Of a stretch of 64,000 nucleotides of DNA, positions 37,032-50,240 are shown in pieces. Below the pieces are notes generated by a model. It did no database searches. It had not been told where the DNA came from and saw nothing but the letters and a program-made list of their open reading frames with translations. Position numbers and translations under genes: made by a program. The DNA is from Bin65 sp965221645. Lineage in GTDB: Bacteria; Pseudomonadota; Alphaproteobacteria; Bin65. The stretch is from the NCBI GenBank assembly GCA_965221645.1, contig OZ244899.1, positions 310,001 through 374,000 on the forward strand. The letters are read 5' to 3'. The first letter of the stretch is position 1; every line of letters starts with the position of its first letter.

Positions 37032-37877
37032 TTCACGGATGTTGTGCTTGCCCTCGAACTCGTTGACGTAGCGTTGCAGATGCTTGGGGCTGATCTTGTG
37101 GAAGGTTCCGTCATGGGCGCGCTTGAGCATGGCCCAGAGGGATTCGATGCCGTTGGTGTGCGCCATCCCCTTCACGTACTCGCCAACGCTGTGCCGGACG
37201 CTTTCATGCAAGCGGTCCATGCCCTTGTAGGCTCGTGCATCGTCGGTATAGACCGTTGCATTTGCATCGGTGTTGCATTCCACGAAGTCCTGAAGCGTCT
37301 CCGAGTCGGTTTCCGTCACCACTTCGGCACGAACCATGTTTGTCTCCCGGTCCTTCATGCCGACCACCGCGGTCTTGCCGACAGCACCCCGGCCCGTCAG
37401 TTCCTTGCGCTTCGCATTCGACATGTTCTTCCGCTTGCCGCCGAAGTACGTCTCGTCGACTTCTACAGGACCGCCGAAAGGAATGTCGTCGCCCGTGGTC
37501 CAGGCTTCTCGGATGCGATGCAGCATGAACCACGCGGTCTGTTGCTTCACGCCAAGATCGCGCGACAGTTTCATGGACGAAACCGACTTGAGACTGGTCA
37601 GGCACAGGTAGATGGCAATCGCCCATTTCCGCAGCGGAATCTTCGAAGACTGCATGGCGGTTCCGGTCTTGACCGAAAAGTAGGAACGGCAATCGGAGCA
37701 CCAGTAGGGCATTTTCTTGTGGCTTGCCTCACGGGTGCGCAGAGAGCCGCACTTCGGGCAATATCGACCGTTCGGCCAGATGATGGACTCGAACCACTCC
37801 CGAGCCGCGTCTTCGGTCGGAAACATGTCCATCATCTCGACGATGGTCAGGCCGTCTCGGTAGGTTTTTCCGGGCAT
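36915..37877 (-). CDS. IS1595-family transposase
   Basis: Starting at MPGKTYRDG (37877) gives 320 residues. A ribosome binding site (GGGAGAG) precedes it, and a longer frame would begin outside the element. The N-terminal zinc ribbon (CPKC ... CSDC, residues ~45-68) and the ISXO2-like DDE domain are complete: VEVDETYFGGKRK, VYTDDARAY and HTNGIESLWAMLKR, which supply the Asp-Asp-Asn-Lys catalytic set of this family. C-terminal HLQRYVNEFEGKHNIR is also typical. It has no frameshifts, so the element is probably still able to move. Confidence 0.95.
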   Translation of the reverse strand: MPGKTYRDGLTIVEMMDMFPTEDAAREWFESIIWPNGRYCPKCGSLRTREASHKKMPYWCSDCRSYFSVKTGTAMQSSKIPLRKWAIAIYLCLTSLKSVSSMKLSRDLGVKQQTAWFMLHRIREAWTTGDDIPFGGPVEVDETYFGGKRKNMSNAKRKELTGRGAVGKTAVVGMKDRETNMVRAEVVTETDSETLQDFVECNTDANATVYTDDARAYKGMDRLHESVRHSVGEYVKGMAHTNGIESLWAMLKRAHDGTFHKISPKHLQRYVNEFEGKHNIRESGTLVQMRGTVARLVGERLLYRDLIADNGLSNGLSQRP

Positions 37878-37904
37878 TTCGGTCTCTCCCTCTGTTATTA
37901 CATG

Positions 37905-37933
37905 AATATAGGGAGTTCCGATAGTGTTGTCAA
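37905..37933 (-). promoter_or_regulatory. Transposase promoter partly inside the right inverted repeat
   Basis: On the minus strand: TTGACA (inside the inverted repeat, 37928-37933), a 17-base spacer and TATATT (37905-37910). Both hexamers and spacing are near the sigma-70 optimum. It reads into the transposase gene, whose start is 28 bases farther. Confidence 0.8.
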
Positions 37934-37951
37934 CCTTTAAGGGTAATTCCC
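37928..37951. repeat. Right terminal inverted repeat
   Basis: Inverse of 35064-35087 with one mismatch. Its outer part contains AAGGG (37939-37943), which now lies 13 bases before the gltB start and is the only purine-rich stretch available as a ribosome binding site for gltB. Confidence 0.93.
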
Positions 37952-37956
37952 AAAAC

Positions 37957-37959
<3 letters not shown>
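37952..37959. repeat. Target-site duplication, right copy, containing the gltB start codon
   Basis: AAAACATG, identical to 35056-35063. The ATG (37957-37959) begins the GltB frame. The insertion therefore duplicated the start codon but cut it off from its own ribosome binding site. Confidence 0.95.
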
Positions 37960-42486
<4,527 letters not shown>

Positions 42487-42690
42487 CCTGGAGCTTTCAC
42501 GAAAAGGCCCCGCCATGCTCCGTTCTGTATGATGATTCAATGCGTTGACAGGAATCTGGCACAGGAGACCGGCGGTGACGGACTGTACTTCGGATCCTGT
42601 TTCATTTCCGGCCTGTCGTGGTCGCCGTGTCGATGCAGGTTTCGACGGCGGTCTTGTTGATATGCGTACCGGCATGCGGCACAGACAGCC

Positions 42691-42969
42691 ATGTTCCGGA
42701 GCTTTCGTCATCGAGGCCTCAAGCGGATGCATGAGCACGGAGATGCGAGCAGGGTGGAATCCGATCTCTCGGACCGTGTCGCGCCGGCGCTGGCTGACCT
42801 CGACGACGCGGCCAAACCCTCCGACCTCAATCTGCCTGGCTAACGGATTCATCTGCTGAAGGGCAGTCTCAAGGGGCACTGGAGCATCTCGATTTCCGGA
42901 AATTGGCGGGTGACCTTTCGTCTTGAAGACGGAGACACATACGATGTCGACTTGGTCGACTGTCACTGA
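42691..42969 (+). pseudogene. higB: HigB-type (RelE fold) toxin with an internal stop
   Basis: From the ATG at 42691 the frame reads MFRSFRHRGLKRM and continues as a HigB toxin to ISGNWRVTFRLEDGDTYDVD, ending 14 bases before higA. One in-frame TAA interrupts it at the position of the conserved LPGYRIHLLKG (Tyr codon changed to stop). HigB toxins cleave mRNA in the ribosome. The C-terminal catalytic part lies beyond the stop, so the toxin is almost certainly inactive. Length (92 codons) and order toxin-antitoxin are standard for higBA. Confidence 0.8.
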
Positions 42970-42983
42970 CGGGAGCCAGGAGC

Positions 42984-43268
42984 ATGCCGATGATCGATCC
43001 TCCCCATCCTGGACGAAGTGTCCGCGAAAACTGTCTCGAACCGCCAGGCTTGAGCGTGACCGAGGCGGCGCGTGTGCTCGGCGTTGCCCGTCACACACTG
43101 TCCCGGGTTCTCAACGGCCACGCGGGGATTTCTCCCGAAATGGCGATCCGCCTCGAAAAGGCGGGCTGGTCCAATGCTGAATTCTGGCTACGACGCCAGA
43201 CCACCTGCAATCTCGTGCAAGCGCGCAGACACGAGGACCGAATCGCGGTACGGCGTCATGAGGACTGA
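42984..43268 (+). CDS. higA: HigA-type antitoxin
   Basis: A 94-residue helix-turn-helix protein starting MPMIDPPHPGRSVRE, with the XRE-type core LSVTEAARVLGVARHTLSRV and the family phrase LNGHAGISPEMAIRLEKAG. It normally binds HigB and represses the higBA promoter. It follows the broken toxin gene and is itself intact, so this antitoxin now lacks a local toxin. The next 240 bases contain no gene. Confidence 0.88.
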   Translation: MPMIDPPHPGRSVRENCLEPPGLSVTEAARVLGVARHTLSRVLNGHAGISPEMAIRLEKAGWSNAEFWLRRQTTCNLVQARRHEDRIAVRRHED

Positions 43269-43507
43269 TCTCCGCGCCATGCAACGACACAGTGGCGTTG
43301 CCGGCGACGGCCGGCCGACGCATGAAACCGCGCCGGAAGCCGCAGTTCCCAAGCGCGAATCCACGAATATCCGGCCGTCACTCCGTGCCAATCAGCCCGG
43401 ACGCGCCCTTCCTGCGGTTCCGCAGCGTTTCTGATCGCGTTGGCAAGGCCGGTGACCGGCCTTTGGCTGGCCGTCTCGCGCGCCAAATTCCGTGAGGGTC
43501 GCCAGTT

Positions 43508-44308
43508 TCATCCGGTTCGGGAAGAACGGAACCTGCGGCGGGGATTGTAGCTCCAGACGGCAGCGATGAAAAACACCATGGTGCACGCCAGACAAATGCC
43601 CAGAGACATGACGTTGAGTTTTCCATACAAGGCAAACCGCAACAGTTCCACAGCATGCGAGAAGGGATTGATGGCGCATATCCTTTCCAGAAGCGGACTG
43701 GACTCGGCCATCTTCCAAAGCGGATAGAGCGCTGTCGAGAGGAAGAACATCGGAAAGATCACGAAGTTCATCACGCCGGCAAAATTTTCTATCTGGGTGA
43801 TGAGCGACGACAACAGCAGACCCAACGCGCCCAACATCAGGCCGCACAGGATCAGCGCAGGCAAGACGCCGACAAATCCTTCCAGCGGTATATGTACGCC
43901 ATATGCCCTCGAAATCAGCAGAAAGGCATAGACCTGAAGCAGCGAAACCGCGACGCCGGCACAGAGTTTCGCCAGCAGCAGGAACCAGCGCGGCAGCGGT
44001 GCCGTGAGCAGCAGGCGCATCGATCCCATTTCCCGGTCATAGACCATGGAAAGGGATGACTGCATGCCGTTGAACAGCTGGACCATGCCGATGAGACCCG
44101 GCACGATGTAAACCTCGTATGTCGTGTATGTCTCATAAGGTTCTTCTATCGACAGCCCAAGCGCCGCGCGAAAGCCCGCCGCGAAGATGACGAGCCAGAC
44201 CAGCGGCCGCACCAGCGCAGCAAGGAATCGCCCCCGTTGCCGGAAAAATCGCAGGACTTCGCGCAGGGCAACGCCGCGAAAGGCGCGCCAGACCATGGCC
44301 GCGTTCAT
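43508..44308 (-). CDS. ABC-2 type permease of the PQQ-dehydrogenase-associated transporter
   Basis: Starting at MNAAMVWRAF (44308) gives 266 residues. The longer frame overlaps the ATPase gene and is unlikely. Six hydrophobic segments and the ABC-2 fold are evident (SMVYDREMGSMRLLLTAPLPR is the typical inner loop). It matches the permease that accompanies PQQ-dependent alcohol dehydrogenases (TIGR03861-type). The four-gene set with ATPase, beta-propeller and binding protein lies in one leftward operon. What it exports is unknown. Confidence 0.85.
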   Translation of the reverse strand: MNAAMVWRAFRGVALREVLRFFRQRGRFLAALVRPLVWLVIFAAGFRAALGLSIEEPYETYTTYEVYIVPGLIGMVQLFNGMQSSLSMVYDREMGSMRLLLTAPLPRWFLLLAKLCAGVAVSLLQVYAFLLISRAYGVHIPLEGFVGVLPALILCGLMLGALGLLLSSLITQIENFAGVMNFVIFPMFFLSTALYPLWKMAESSPLLERICAINPFSHAVELLRFALYGKLNVMSLGICLACTMVFFIAAVWSYNPRRRFRSSRTG

Positions 44309-44321
44309 CGTTCCGGCGCGG

Positions 44322-45062
44322 TCAAGCCTTTGCCGCGCGATAGTATGCAAAGGCTTCAGCCAGATCGGCCTTTCCCGACTGCTTGACCAGTTCGCCAGCG
44401 GCACCGGCAGCCAGAAGACGCCCTTTGTCCAGAATGAGCAACGCGTCGTCTTCCCGGACCTCGTCAATCAGATGGGTCGCCCACAACAAGGCGATGTCAT
44501 CCCGACGTGCCAGGTCATGCAATTGTGCAACGAGCGAGCTGCGAGCGTCGATATCCAGCCCGACGGTCGGCTCGTCCAGCAGCAAGAGCGAAGGCCGGTG
44601 CATCAGTGCACGGGCAATTTCCAGGCGTCGGCGATGCCCGCCGTTCAGAGTGCGGACCTTGTGGTCCGTTCGATCGGCAAGATTCAGGGCCTCCAGTTCT
44701 TCGGTCATTCGCAAGACGGCTTCCTTTCGACTCATCCCCTGGAGCGCCGAAAAATACAGCAGGTTCTGTGCAACCGAGAGATCAAGATCCAGCGTCGTCT
44801 GCTGAAAAACGATACCGACGTGGCGCAAGGCGCTGCTTCCCGTCCGGTGAAGATCCATGCCGAGAATGTCAATCCGCCCGCTGTCGGGCGCAAACAACCG
44901 TGTCAGCAGCGAGAATAGCGTCGTCTTGCCCGATCCGTTCAGACCCAAGAGAATCGTCACGGATCCAGAATGGACCTCGAAACTGAGAGAATCGAGCGTC
45001 GGTGTTGTCCCGTAACGAAACGACAAGCAGTGAACCGCCAGGGCTGGCGATGGCCTTGTCAC
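44322..45062 (-). CDS. ABC transporter ATPase, PQQ-dehydrogenase-associated
   Basis: A 246-residue ATPase with Walker A GLNGSGKT (40-47), a Q-loop at GIVFQQ, a modified signature LNGGHRRR in place of LSGGQ, Walker B LLLLDEPTVGLD and the switch ATHLIDE. The altered signature and neighbours fit the TIGR03864-type subunit of the PQQ alcohol-dehydrogenase transport set. It overlaps the beta-propeller gene by four bases and lies 13 bases before the permease start. Confidence 0.88.
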   Translation of the reverse strand: MTRPSPALAVHCLSFRYGTTPTLDSLSFEVHSGSVTILLGLNGSGKTTLFSLLTRLFAPDSGRIDILGMDLHRTGSSALRHVGIVFQQTTLDLDLSVAQNLLYFSALQGMSRKEAVLRMTEELEALNLADRTDHKVRTLNGGHRRRLEIARALMHRPSLLLLDEPTVGLDIDARSSLVAQLHDLARRDDIALLWATHLIDEVREDDALLILDKGRLLAAGAAGELVKQSGKADLAEAFAYYRAAKA

Positions 45063-46051
45063 TTTGTTGGCCGAATTCTCACGCCCCAGGGAAATCGCCC
45101 GACCTTGATTGTCCTGACGGATCTCAACGCCTTGACGTCAATCACCGTGACGTCCCCGGAAATACCGTTGGTTGTGAATACCTTGTCTCCTTCAGGCGTG
45201 ACAGCGAGGTGCCAGACGCGCCGTCCGACCAGAATGTATTTCAAGACCGTCAGCGTCTTCACGTCCACGACGGCAACATGATTGGCCGGCCCCAGCGCGA
45301 CAAAGGCCAGATTTTCGTCTGGCGTGAGAACAATCCCCACAGGCTGGATGCGGTCCTTCGCAATTCCGGGAATGGTGAAGGAAATCCTGTGCCTGATCTG
45401 GCGAGTCGGCACATCAATGATCGCAACCGTACCGCCGATTTCTGACGACACGAAGAGCCGCTTTCCATCTCTCGTGAACTCGGCATGGCGCGGTCGCGAA
45501 TCGACCAGGGTGTTGGCCGTCAACTTGAACGTGCCGGCGTCGATCCAATGCACCATGTTGGTCGTTTCGGAAGTGGTAACTGCCAGTTTTCCATCAGGGC
45601 TGATGGCCATGCCTTCAGGCTCCACGCCGACATCGATTTCGGCGACCACCTTCCCGGTCACGGTATCGATCACGGTTGTGATCGAATCATCTTCGTTGGC
45701 GACATAGAGGTGCCGATCATTCGGGTGCAGCGCGAATTGCTCCGGATCATCGCCGGAGGGCAATGTCGAAATGATCTTGCCGGAACCGACCTCCAGAACC
45801 TGCACCGTGTCCGAATCCGATGCGCAAATGTAAAGCTTCGTGAAGTTCCTGTTGAAGATGATGCCGCGCGGCCGCAGCCCGACCCGGATCGTCTGGACAA
45901 CCTTGTACGTGTTCGTGTCGATCACGGAGATCGTGTTGTCTTTTTCGTTTGAGACATAGGCGAGGTGGGCATGCGCGGTCGACGTCAGAAAAACCGCAAC
46001 AAGAACCACCACAAGACTTTTTCCGAATCCCGACACGATCAGCTCCTGCAA
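45059..46051 (-). CDS. PQQ-associated YVTN beta-propeller protein
   Basis: A 330-residue secreted protein. The signal peptide (residues ~8-28, ending STAHA) is followed by seven blades of the YVTN type: HLAYVSNEKDNTISVIDTNT, KLYICASDSDTVQVLEV, HLYVANEDDSITTVID and so on. It corresponds to the PQQ-dependent catabolism beta-propeller family (TIGR03866), found with quinoprotein alcohol dehydrogenases. Periplasmic function is unproven. It overlaps the upstream binding-protein gene by 13 bases. Confidence 0.9.
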   Translation of the reverse strand: MQELIVSGFGKSLVVVLVAVFLTSTAHAHLAYVSNEKDNTISVIDTNTYKVVQTIRVGLRPRGIIFNRNFTKLYICASDSDTVQVLEVGSGKIISTLPSGDDPEQFALHPNDRHLYVANEDDSITTVIDTVTGKVVAEIDVGVEPEGMAISPDGKLAVTTSETTNMVHWIDAGTFKLTANTLVDSRPRHAEFTRDGKRLFVSSEIGGTVAIIDVPTRQIRHRISFTIPGIAKDRIQPVGIVLTPDENLAFVALGPANHVAVVDVKTLTVLKYILVGRRVWHLAVTPEGDKVFTTNGISGDVTVIDVKALRSVRTIKVGRFPWGVRIRPTK

Positions 46052-47241
46052 TCCGTTTCGGCCTTGTCGAACCCCAGGGTATCCAGTTCAGTACGGCGGT
46101 GCAAGAATCCCTCCAGCGGCGCCAGGGAAACAAGCGCTCTTGCATGGACGAGAGGAATCGGTTGTCGCAACTGCCCGTTCCACGAGCGGAAACTCAATTT
46201 CCGTCCCTTGAAGCCGGCCAGGGAGAAATCCCGGGAACGCATGTGGGCGGCTATTTCGGCGGGGTTGTCGGTCTTCAGACGGGTCACCGCCGCGCTGACC
46301 GAACGAACGGCAGCCCACCCCGCGTAATCAAGGCTTGTCATCTGACGTTTCGCAAGACGGCGAAAGCGGCGTTGAAGCTGCGCAGCGCCCCATTGCTCGA
46401 CGACCGAAGACCAACCGACCGGCATCAGGCCATGGCTCAGCGCCACCGGTCGGGGCAACCATGTATTGTAGAGGAAGTACTGGCCGAAATCGCGATCCTC
46501 ATCGGCGACAACGACGGCGTGATAGTCGGCGCCTTGCGTGAAAAGCGGAACTTCCTGTCCGGCGTTGCGGCGGATGTCCGCGTCTGCCAGCCATTTCCTG
46601 TCGGAGACAAGTCTGACGCGAAACTTGCCGGCCGATCGGCGAAAACTGTCTGCCAGCTTCTTGTCTCCGGCACGCCCCCCTTCGACCAGCATCAGTCGTG
46701 TCCATTGCCTCTTGACCAGATACTGCACCAGTGCATCAGTCAACATGGCTCGGCTGGGCGCGGTATGAAAGACGTTCGGTTGGCACCACCACCGCCGCAG
46801 CCCGTCATCCAGGCTTCCTGCGTTGATCAGGACGGCCGTGCCGTCTTCCACCATCGAGCCCAAGCGCTGCGCGAGTTGTCCGAACATGACAGCAGGCGTG
46901 TTGAAGACAATGAATCTTCGTCCGGCTGCCAATACGGCGTCAGCCACTTCCCGAAACCCGGTTTCCGGCGAAAAGATCAGTGACTTCAGCGTATAGCGGT
47001 GGTTGAGAAAACGGCCGGTCGACTGGCTGTCACGAATCCCCAGCCTGACGCCTTGAAGCCCGGCGTCCGAGGGTGGTTTGAAAAGGTTGGACAGTGTTGG
47101 TCGATCAAGACGCTTGACTTCAAGATACAGCATGTCGACCGACAGCGGCCGAGCGTTGGCCGGTTCGAAACGCGAAGCGGTCAGGAGAAGCATTAAGAAG
47201 GCGGAGAGCAGAAATCTGGGCATGGCCTTGTATCGCATCAT
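46039..47241 (-). CDS. ABC substrate-binding protein of the PQQ alcohol-dehydrogenase system
   Basis: Starting at MMRYKAMPRF (47241) gives 400 residues with a hydrophobic signal (LLSAFLMLLLT) cleaved near NARP. The mature protein resembles type I periplasmic binding proteins (Leu/Ile/Val-like): DAGLQGVRLGIRDSQSTGRF and LINAGSLDDGLRRWWCQPNVFHTAPSR-like core. This matches the family annotated as binding protein of the PQQ-dependent alcohol dehydrogenase system (TIGR03863). First gene of the four-gene operon. The region upstream is occupied by a small frame and insertion-sequence DNA, so its original promoter may be displaced. Confidence 0.87.
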   Translation of the reverse strand: MMRYKAMPRFLLSAFLMLLLTASRFEPANARPLSVDMLYLEVKRLDRPTLSNLFKPPSDAGLQGVRLGIRDSQSTGRFLNHRYTLKSLIFSPETGFREVADAVLAAGRRFIVFNTPAVMFGQLAQRLGSMVEDGTAVLINAGSLDDGLRRWWCQPNVFHTAPSRAMLTDALVQYLVKRQWTRLMLVEGGRAGDKKLADSFRRSAGKFRVRLVSDRKWLADADIRRNAGQEVPLFTQGADYHAVVVADEDRDFGQYFLYNTWLPRPVALSHGLMPVGWSSVVEQWGAAQLQRRFRRLAKRQMTSLDYAGWAAVRSVSAAVTRLKTDNPAEIAAHMRSRDFSLAGFKGRKLSFRSWNGQLRQPIPLVHARALVSLAPLEGFLHRRTELDTLGFDKAETDCRS

Positions 47242-47425
47242 TCTCCTGATACGTACACCATGCTCGCCAGACAGCCCGCGATGCAGGGCTGCAAATCCGA
47301 TCCTGACATCCGGCATTGGCAAGAGGCTCAGCTCAAAATTGTCGGCGGCATCAAGAGAGTATATGCTAAAAACGGAAATTGCATACCTGACTGGCCATCG
47401 TCACTTTTTCCTGGATTTGTTGACC

Positions 47426-47539
47426 TTATTTCGCGCCGTATTCCCTCAGAGGCTTGCAGGGCTTCTTGAACAATGCCTGTGCTATTTTCTCTGCTCTTTC
47501 CTGTACGTACTTCGAAATGTCAGTTTTCTTGTCAGCCAT
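47426..47539 (-). CDS. Possible 37-residue peptide
   Basis: MADKKTDISKYVQERAEKIA begins the frame, which ends REYGAK. AAGGA sits 9 bases before the ATG, a good ribosome binding site. The sequence is charged and helical at the N-terminus, with a single Cys-Lys-Pro near the end. It lies between the IS630 relic and the PQQ-associated operon, in the same direction as that operon. I recognise no family. It could be a genuine small gene of the PQQ island or a remnant. Confidence 0.4.
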   Translation of the reverse strand: MADKKTDISKYVQERAEKIAQALFKKPCKPLREYGAK

Positions 47540-47570
47540 AACGGAGTTCCTTTTTGGAAGTCTTGGTCTA

Positions 47571-48728
47571 GTGGTCAGCAGGAAACAGGAGGTTCCCTTG
47601 TTTCCCGGATCGCGGCATTCTCCTGCCGCCGCCGTCACGCGGCGCATGACAGGAGGGGGACAGGCACATGGGCAGGAAATCGATACGGCAGGCGATCGTG
47701 CTTTCGGACGCGGATCGCGCGCAACCCGCGGAGCCTCCGGAAGCACGCCTGGCGGGCCCGCGTCGTCCCGGAACCGGGTTCGGGCTGCGGGCCGGCCGGC
47801 ACCATGCGGCGGACGGGCCTGTCGAAGCCGACGGTCCGGCGCTGGCGGGACCGCTTCCTCGCCCCGGGCGTCGACGGGCTTCTCCGGGACGCCACGCGTC
47901 CTCCGGGGAAGAAGCCGCACCCCGATCGCCCCGGCGATGTCGCCGCCCCCGCCGCATGCCCGGCACCGGACGGTGCGGGCGCCGGCCGGGAGGCCGGGGA
48001 TGGTCTGCACGGCATCCTGAAGGAGAACGGCCTCGGGCCGCACCGGGTCGGGACCTTCAGGGTGTCCCGCGATGTCGTCGGCCTCTGCATCGACCCGCCC
48101 GACCATGCCGTCGGCCTCCCGGTGGACGAGAGCGAGGACGCGAACGCCACCGGTTTGGGTGAGCGTGCGAACCGGATACAGGCGCTCTGGCGGACGCAAG
48201 AGGCCCCTGCCCGTGAAGCCGGGCCATGCCTGGACGCGGACGCACGACTGCAGGCGGCACGGCACGACCTGCCTGCTCGCGGCCCGCGACGTCGCCACCG
48301 GCAAGGTCGGGTCGACCGGCATCGCTCGCAGGAGTTCCTCGCCTTCCCCGACCCTGTCGCCGAGGGGATCGCACCCGGAAACCCGGTGCACGTCATCCTC
48401 GACAACGTCTCGTCGCACGGGTCGGCCGAGGTCCACGCGTGGCAGAAGGGCCGCCCCGACCGGACGTTCCGCTTCACCCCGACCTCGGCGTCCCCCACGA
48501 ACGCCGTCGAGGGGTTCTTCCCGAGGCTGTCGAGGCAGAGGCCGAAGGATGCGGTCTTCGACTCGCTCGACGAATGCATCACGGCGATCGAGGGCTGCAT
48601 CGCGCACCACGATGCCCACCACGCCCGTCCGTTCCGATGGAGCCGGAAGCCGGAGGACCTCGTCGAGGCGTGCAAGGGAGGACACCGGAGGCTTCGGGAA
48701 ATGGCACCGGATGCATGAATCAAAGCAC
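47571..48728 (+). pseudogene. IS630-family transposase element, degenerate
   Basis: The relic spans between two TA dinucleotides (47569-47570 and 48729-48730), as expected for IS630 insertion. The first half reads MGRKSIRQAIVLSDADRAQP and GLGPHRVGTFRVSRD in scattered frames. The second half is continuous from about 48260: HVILDNVSSHGSAE (catalytic Asp), FRFTPTSASPTNAVEGFF (catalytic Glu) and HHARPFRWSRKPEDL. Several frameshifts make it inactive. The right terminal repeat (CTAGTGCTTTGATTCATGC when inverted) is good. The left keeps only CTAGTGGT. A shortened relative is at 60446-60612. Confidence 0.8.
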
Positions 48729-50116
48729 TAGGAAAACAGATCGCCTGTTTTTTCAGTAGCAGGCCATTTTCGTTGATACCGAACTTCCCTGTATCGTTGT
48801 TCAGCAAGGTTGCGGGCACGTTCTGCCAGTCCATCATCTTTCATCCATCCCTCTTTCCTGTTGGCGGCCAGCAAGCCTTTCATCGTCAATCTGGCACCTT
48901 TCCGTCCATTGCACGGACGACACAACAGGATACGGTTGGATATGTCATTGACGCCTCGATCCGAGCGCGGCGTGATGTGGTCAAGTTCCATGAACGGTTC
49001 TTCGAGTTTCCGACCACATCCGGCACAGATGACAAGACCATCACCGATGCCTTGAGCTTCAGTCAGTTCCCTGACGATATCCTTGTTTCTCAACTTCTGC
49101 CAAGGTTCTTCCGGTATGTGATAGCGGATGATGTTGTCCAGATGAGGGGCTGTTTCCTCGTCACCATCCGTGCGTTCCGGTGGCTTGTCAGTGAACGTCA
49201 CATCGCCAAAGAAACCTGTTGCGTCTTCAAGACGTTGTCTGACCAGTTCATGTGCGCCTTCCCAGATGTCCATGCCGACCCATTGCCGATCCAGCGTCTC
49301 GGCAGCGACTAGCGTTGTAGCGCAGCCAGCAAAGGGGTCGAGCACGATATCGCCCTCGTTCGAGGAGGCTTTCAGGATGCGTTCGTAAAGGGCGAGAGGC
49401 TTCTGGGTGGGCCAGCCAGTACGCTCAGGATCCTTTTGTTGAAGGTGACTGAATTCGCACCACACATTCGGCGGCAAAACCGGATCATCATCGTAGTATC
49501 TATATATTTTCCCGGCGGACTTTATGGTGCGGAAAACGCGACCGTCATCATCAATCTGCTTTTTCAGATTATTCCACTTTTCAAGCGTTCCGCCGCATGA
49601 CGGACACAGATTCCTCGGAACCTTGATGGCTTGAGAATTGAAAATGACCTTCTGGCTTTTGCCATAGAATAGCAGACTGTCATGTTTGCGCGGGAAATGG
49701 CGTTCAGACCTTCCACCACTGGAATAGTGCCAAACGATTTCATTCCTGAAATTCTTCCACCCGAAGATGGCGTCCATGACGGCCTTGAGGTAGTGTGAGG
49801 CAGTAGGGTCGCAGTGCAGGTAGATGCTTCCAGTCGGTTTCAGAATGCGCTGCATTTCGAGGAGGCGCACTGCCATGAAGCACATGTACGCGCCCATGCC
49901 CTCGGAGTGAGCGTAACGGGCGCTCTCGATGGCCTCCATCAGGCGCGGATGGTCGTCGGTCAGCTGATCGACCCAATCCTGATGAACGTCGATTTCCCAG
50001 GACCAGCGATCCTGGAACTTCGCGCCCGCCGCAAGACTGTCCGGGGTGGCGTGAAAGTCACGGCCCTTGTTGAAGGGAGGATCCGTGGCAATCAGGTCCA
50101 CCGATTCCGAGTTCAT
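48728..50116 (-). CDS. Second DNA methyltransferase-HNH fusion, repeat-controlled
   Basis: 462 residues from the ATG at 50116. The first 38 residues equal those of the copy at 35335 (DPPF at 12-15). The central region differs and includes a CPSC zinc-type pair (171-174). The AdoMet motif LDPFAGCATT (259-268) and HNH domain (CAGC 364-367, Asp379-His380, LLCRPCNGRK) follow. The C-terminus is longer than in the first copy and its stop codon coincides with the TA target of the IS630 relic. The conserved N-terminal residues NWQNRTLFHGDN again lie upstream of the ATG, behind an 8-bp tandem repeat. An upstream start (near 50258, MGGPGEVTTGRG) is out of frame with five repeats and would be in frame with six or three. 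Confidence 0.85.
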   Translation of the reverse strand: MNSESVDLIATDPPFNKGRDFHATPDSLAAGAKFQDRWSWEIDVHQDWVDQLTDDHPRLMEAIESARYAHSEGMGAYMCFMAVRLLEMQRILKPTGSIYLHCDPTASHYLKAVMDAIFGWKNFRNEIVWHYSSGGRSERHFPRKHDSLLFYGKSQKVIFNSQAIKVPRNLCPSCGGTLEKWNNLKKQIDDDGRVFRTIKSAGKIYRYYDDDPVLPPNVWCEFSHLQQKDPERTGWPTQKPLALYERILKASSNEGDIVLDPFAGCATTLVAAETLDRQWVGMDIWEGAHELVRQRLEDATGFFGDVTFTDKPPERTDGDEETAPHLDNIIRYHIPEEPWQKLRNKDIVRELTEAQGIGDGLVICAGCGRKLEEPFMELDHITPRSDRGVNDISNRILLCRPCNGRKGARLTMKGLLAANRKEGWMKDDGLAERARNLAEQRYREVRYQRKWPATEKTGDLFS

Positions 50117-50176
50117 CCCCCGAAGAAACGGCAGGTTGTCACCGTGAAAAAGCGTCCGGTTCTGCCAGTTCGCTTC

Positions 50177-50221
50177 CTGTCGGACTGTCGGACTGTCGGA
50201 CTGTCGGACTGTCGGACTGTC
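50177..50221. repeat. 8-bp tandem repeat (GACAGTCC on minus strand), 5.6 copies
   Basis: Five perfect copies of CTGTCGGA on the plus strand (50177-50216) plus a partial copy. On the coding strand no frame through the repeat contains a stop. It occupies the same position relative to the methyltransferase as the AGTCC repeat of the first copy and shares the AGTCC core, but the unit length differs. The unit is not divisible by three. Confidence 0.9.
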
Positions 50222-50240
50222 CCTCTTTCAGTCTAGACGA

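Larger units (their letters stand above)
35064..37951. mobile_element. IS1595-family transposon with a methyltransferase passenger gene
   Basis: A complete 2.9-kb element. Its 24-bp terminal inverted repeats (35064-35087 and 37928-37951, one mismatch) begin GGGAATTACC, and it is bounded by the 8-bp duplication AAAACATG. It carries a transposase gene on the minus strand at its right end and a DNA methyltransferase-HNH gene plus a small overlapping gene on the plus strand. Both termini contain TTGACA, usable as inward -35 boxes. IS1595-family elements with passenger genes are known. Intact ends, a perfect target duplication and an open transposase suggest a recent insertion. It sits exactly at the start codon of gltB. 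Confidence 0.93.

Noticed and set aside
47078..48718. A 546-codon plus-strand frame covering the IS630 relic
   Set aside because: Only its second half matches an IS630 transposase. The first half is antisense to the PQQ-associated binding protein gene. It is a chance joining, not one gene.
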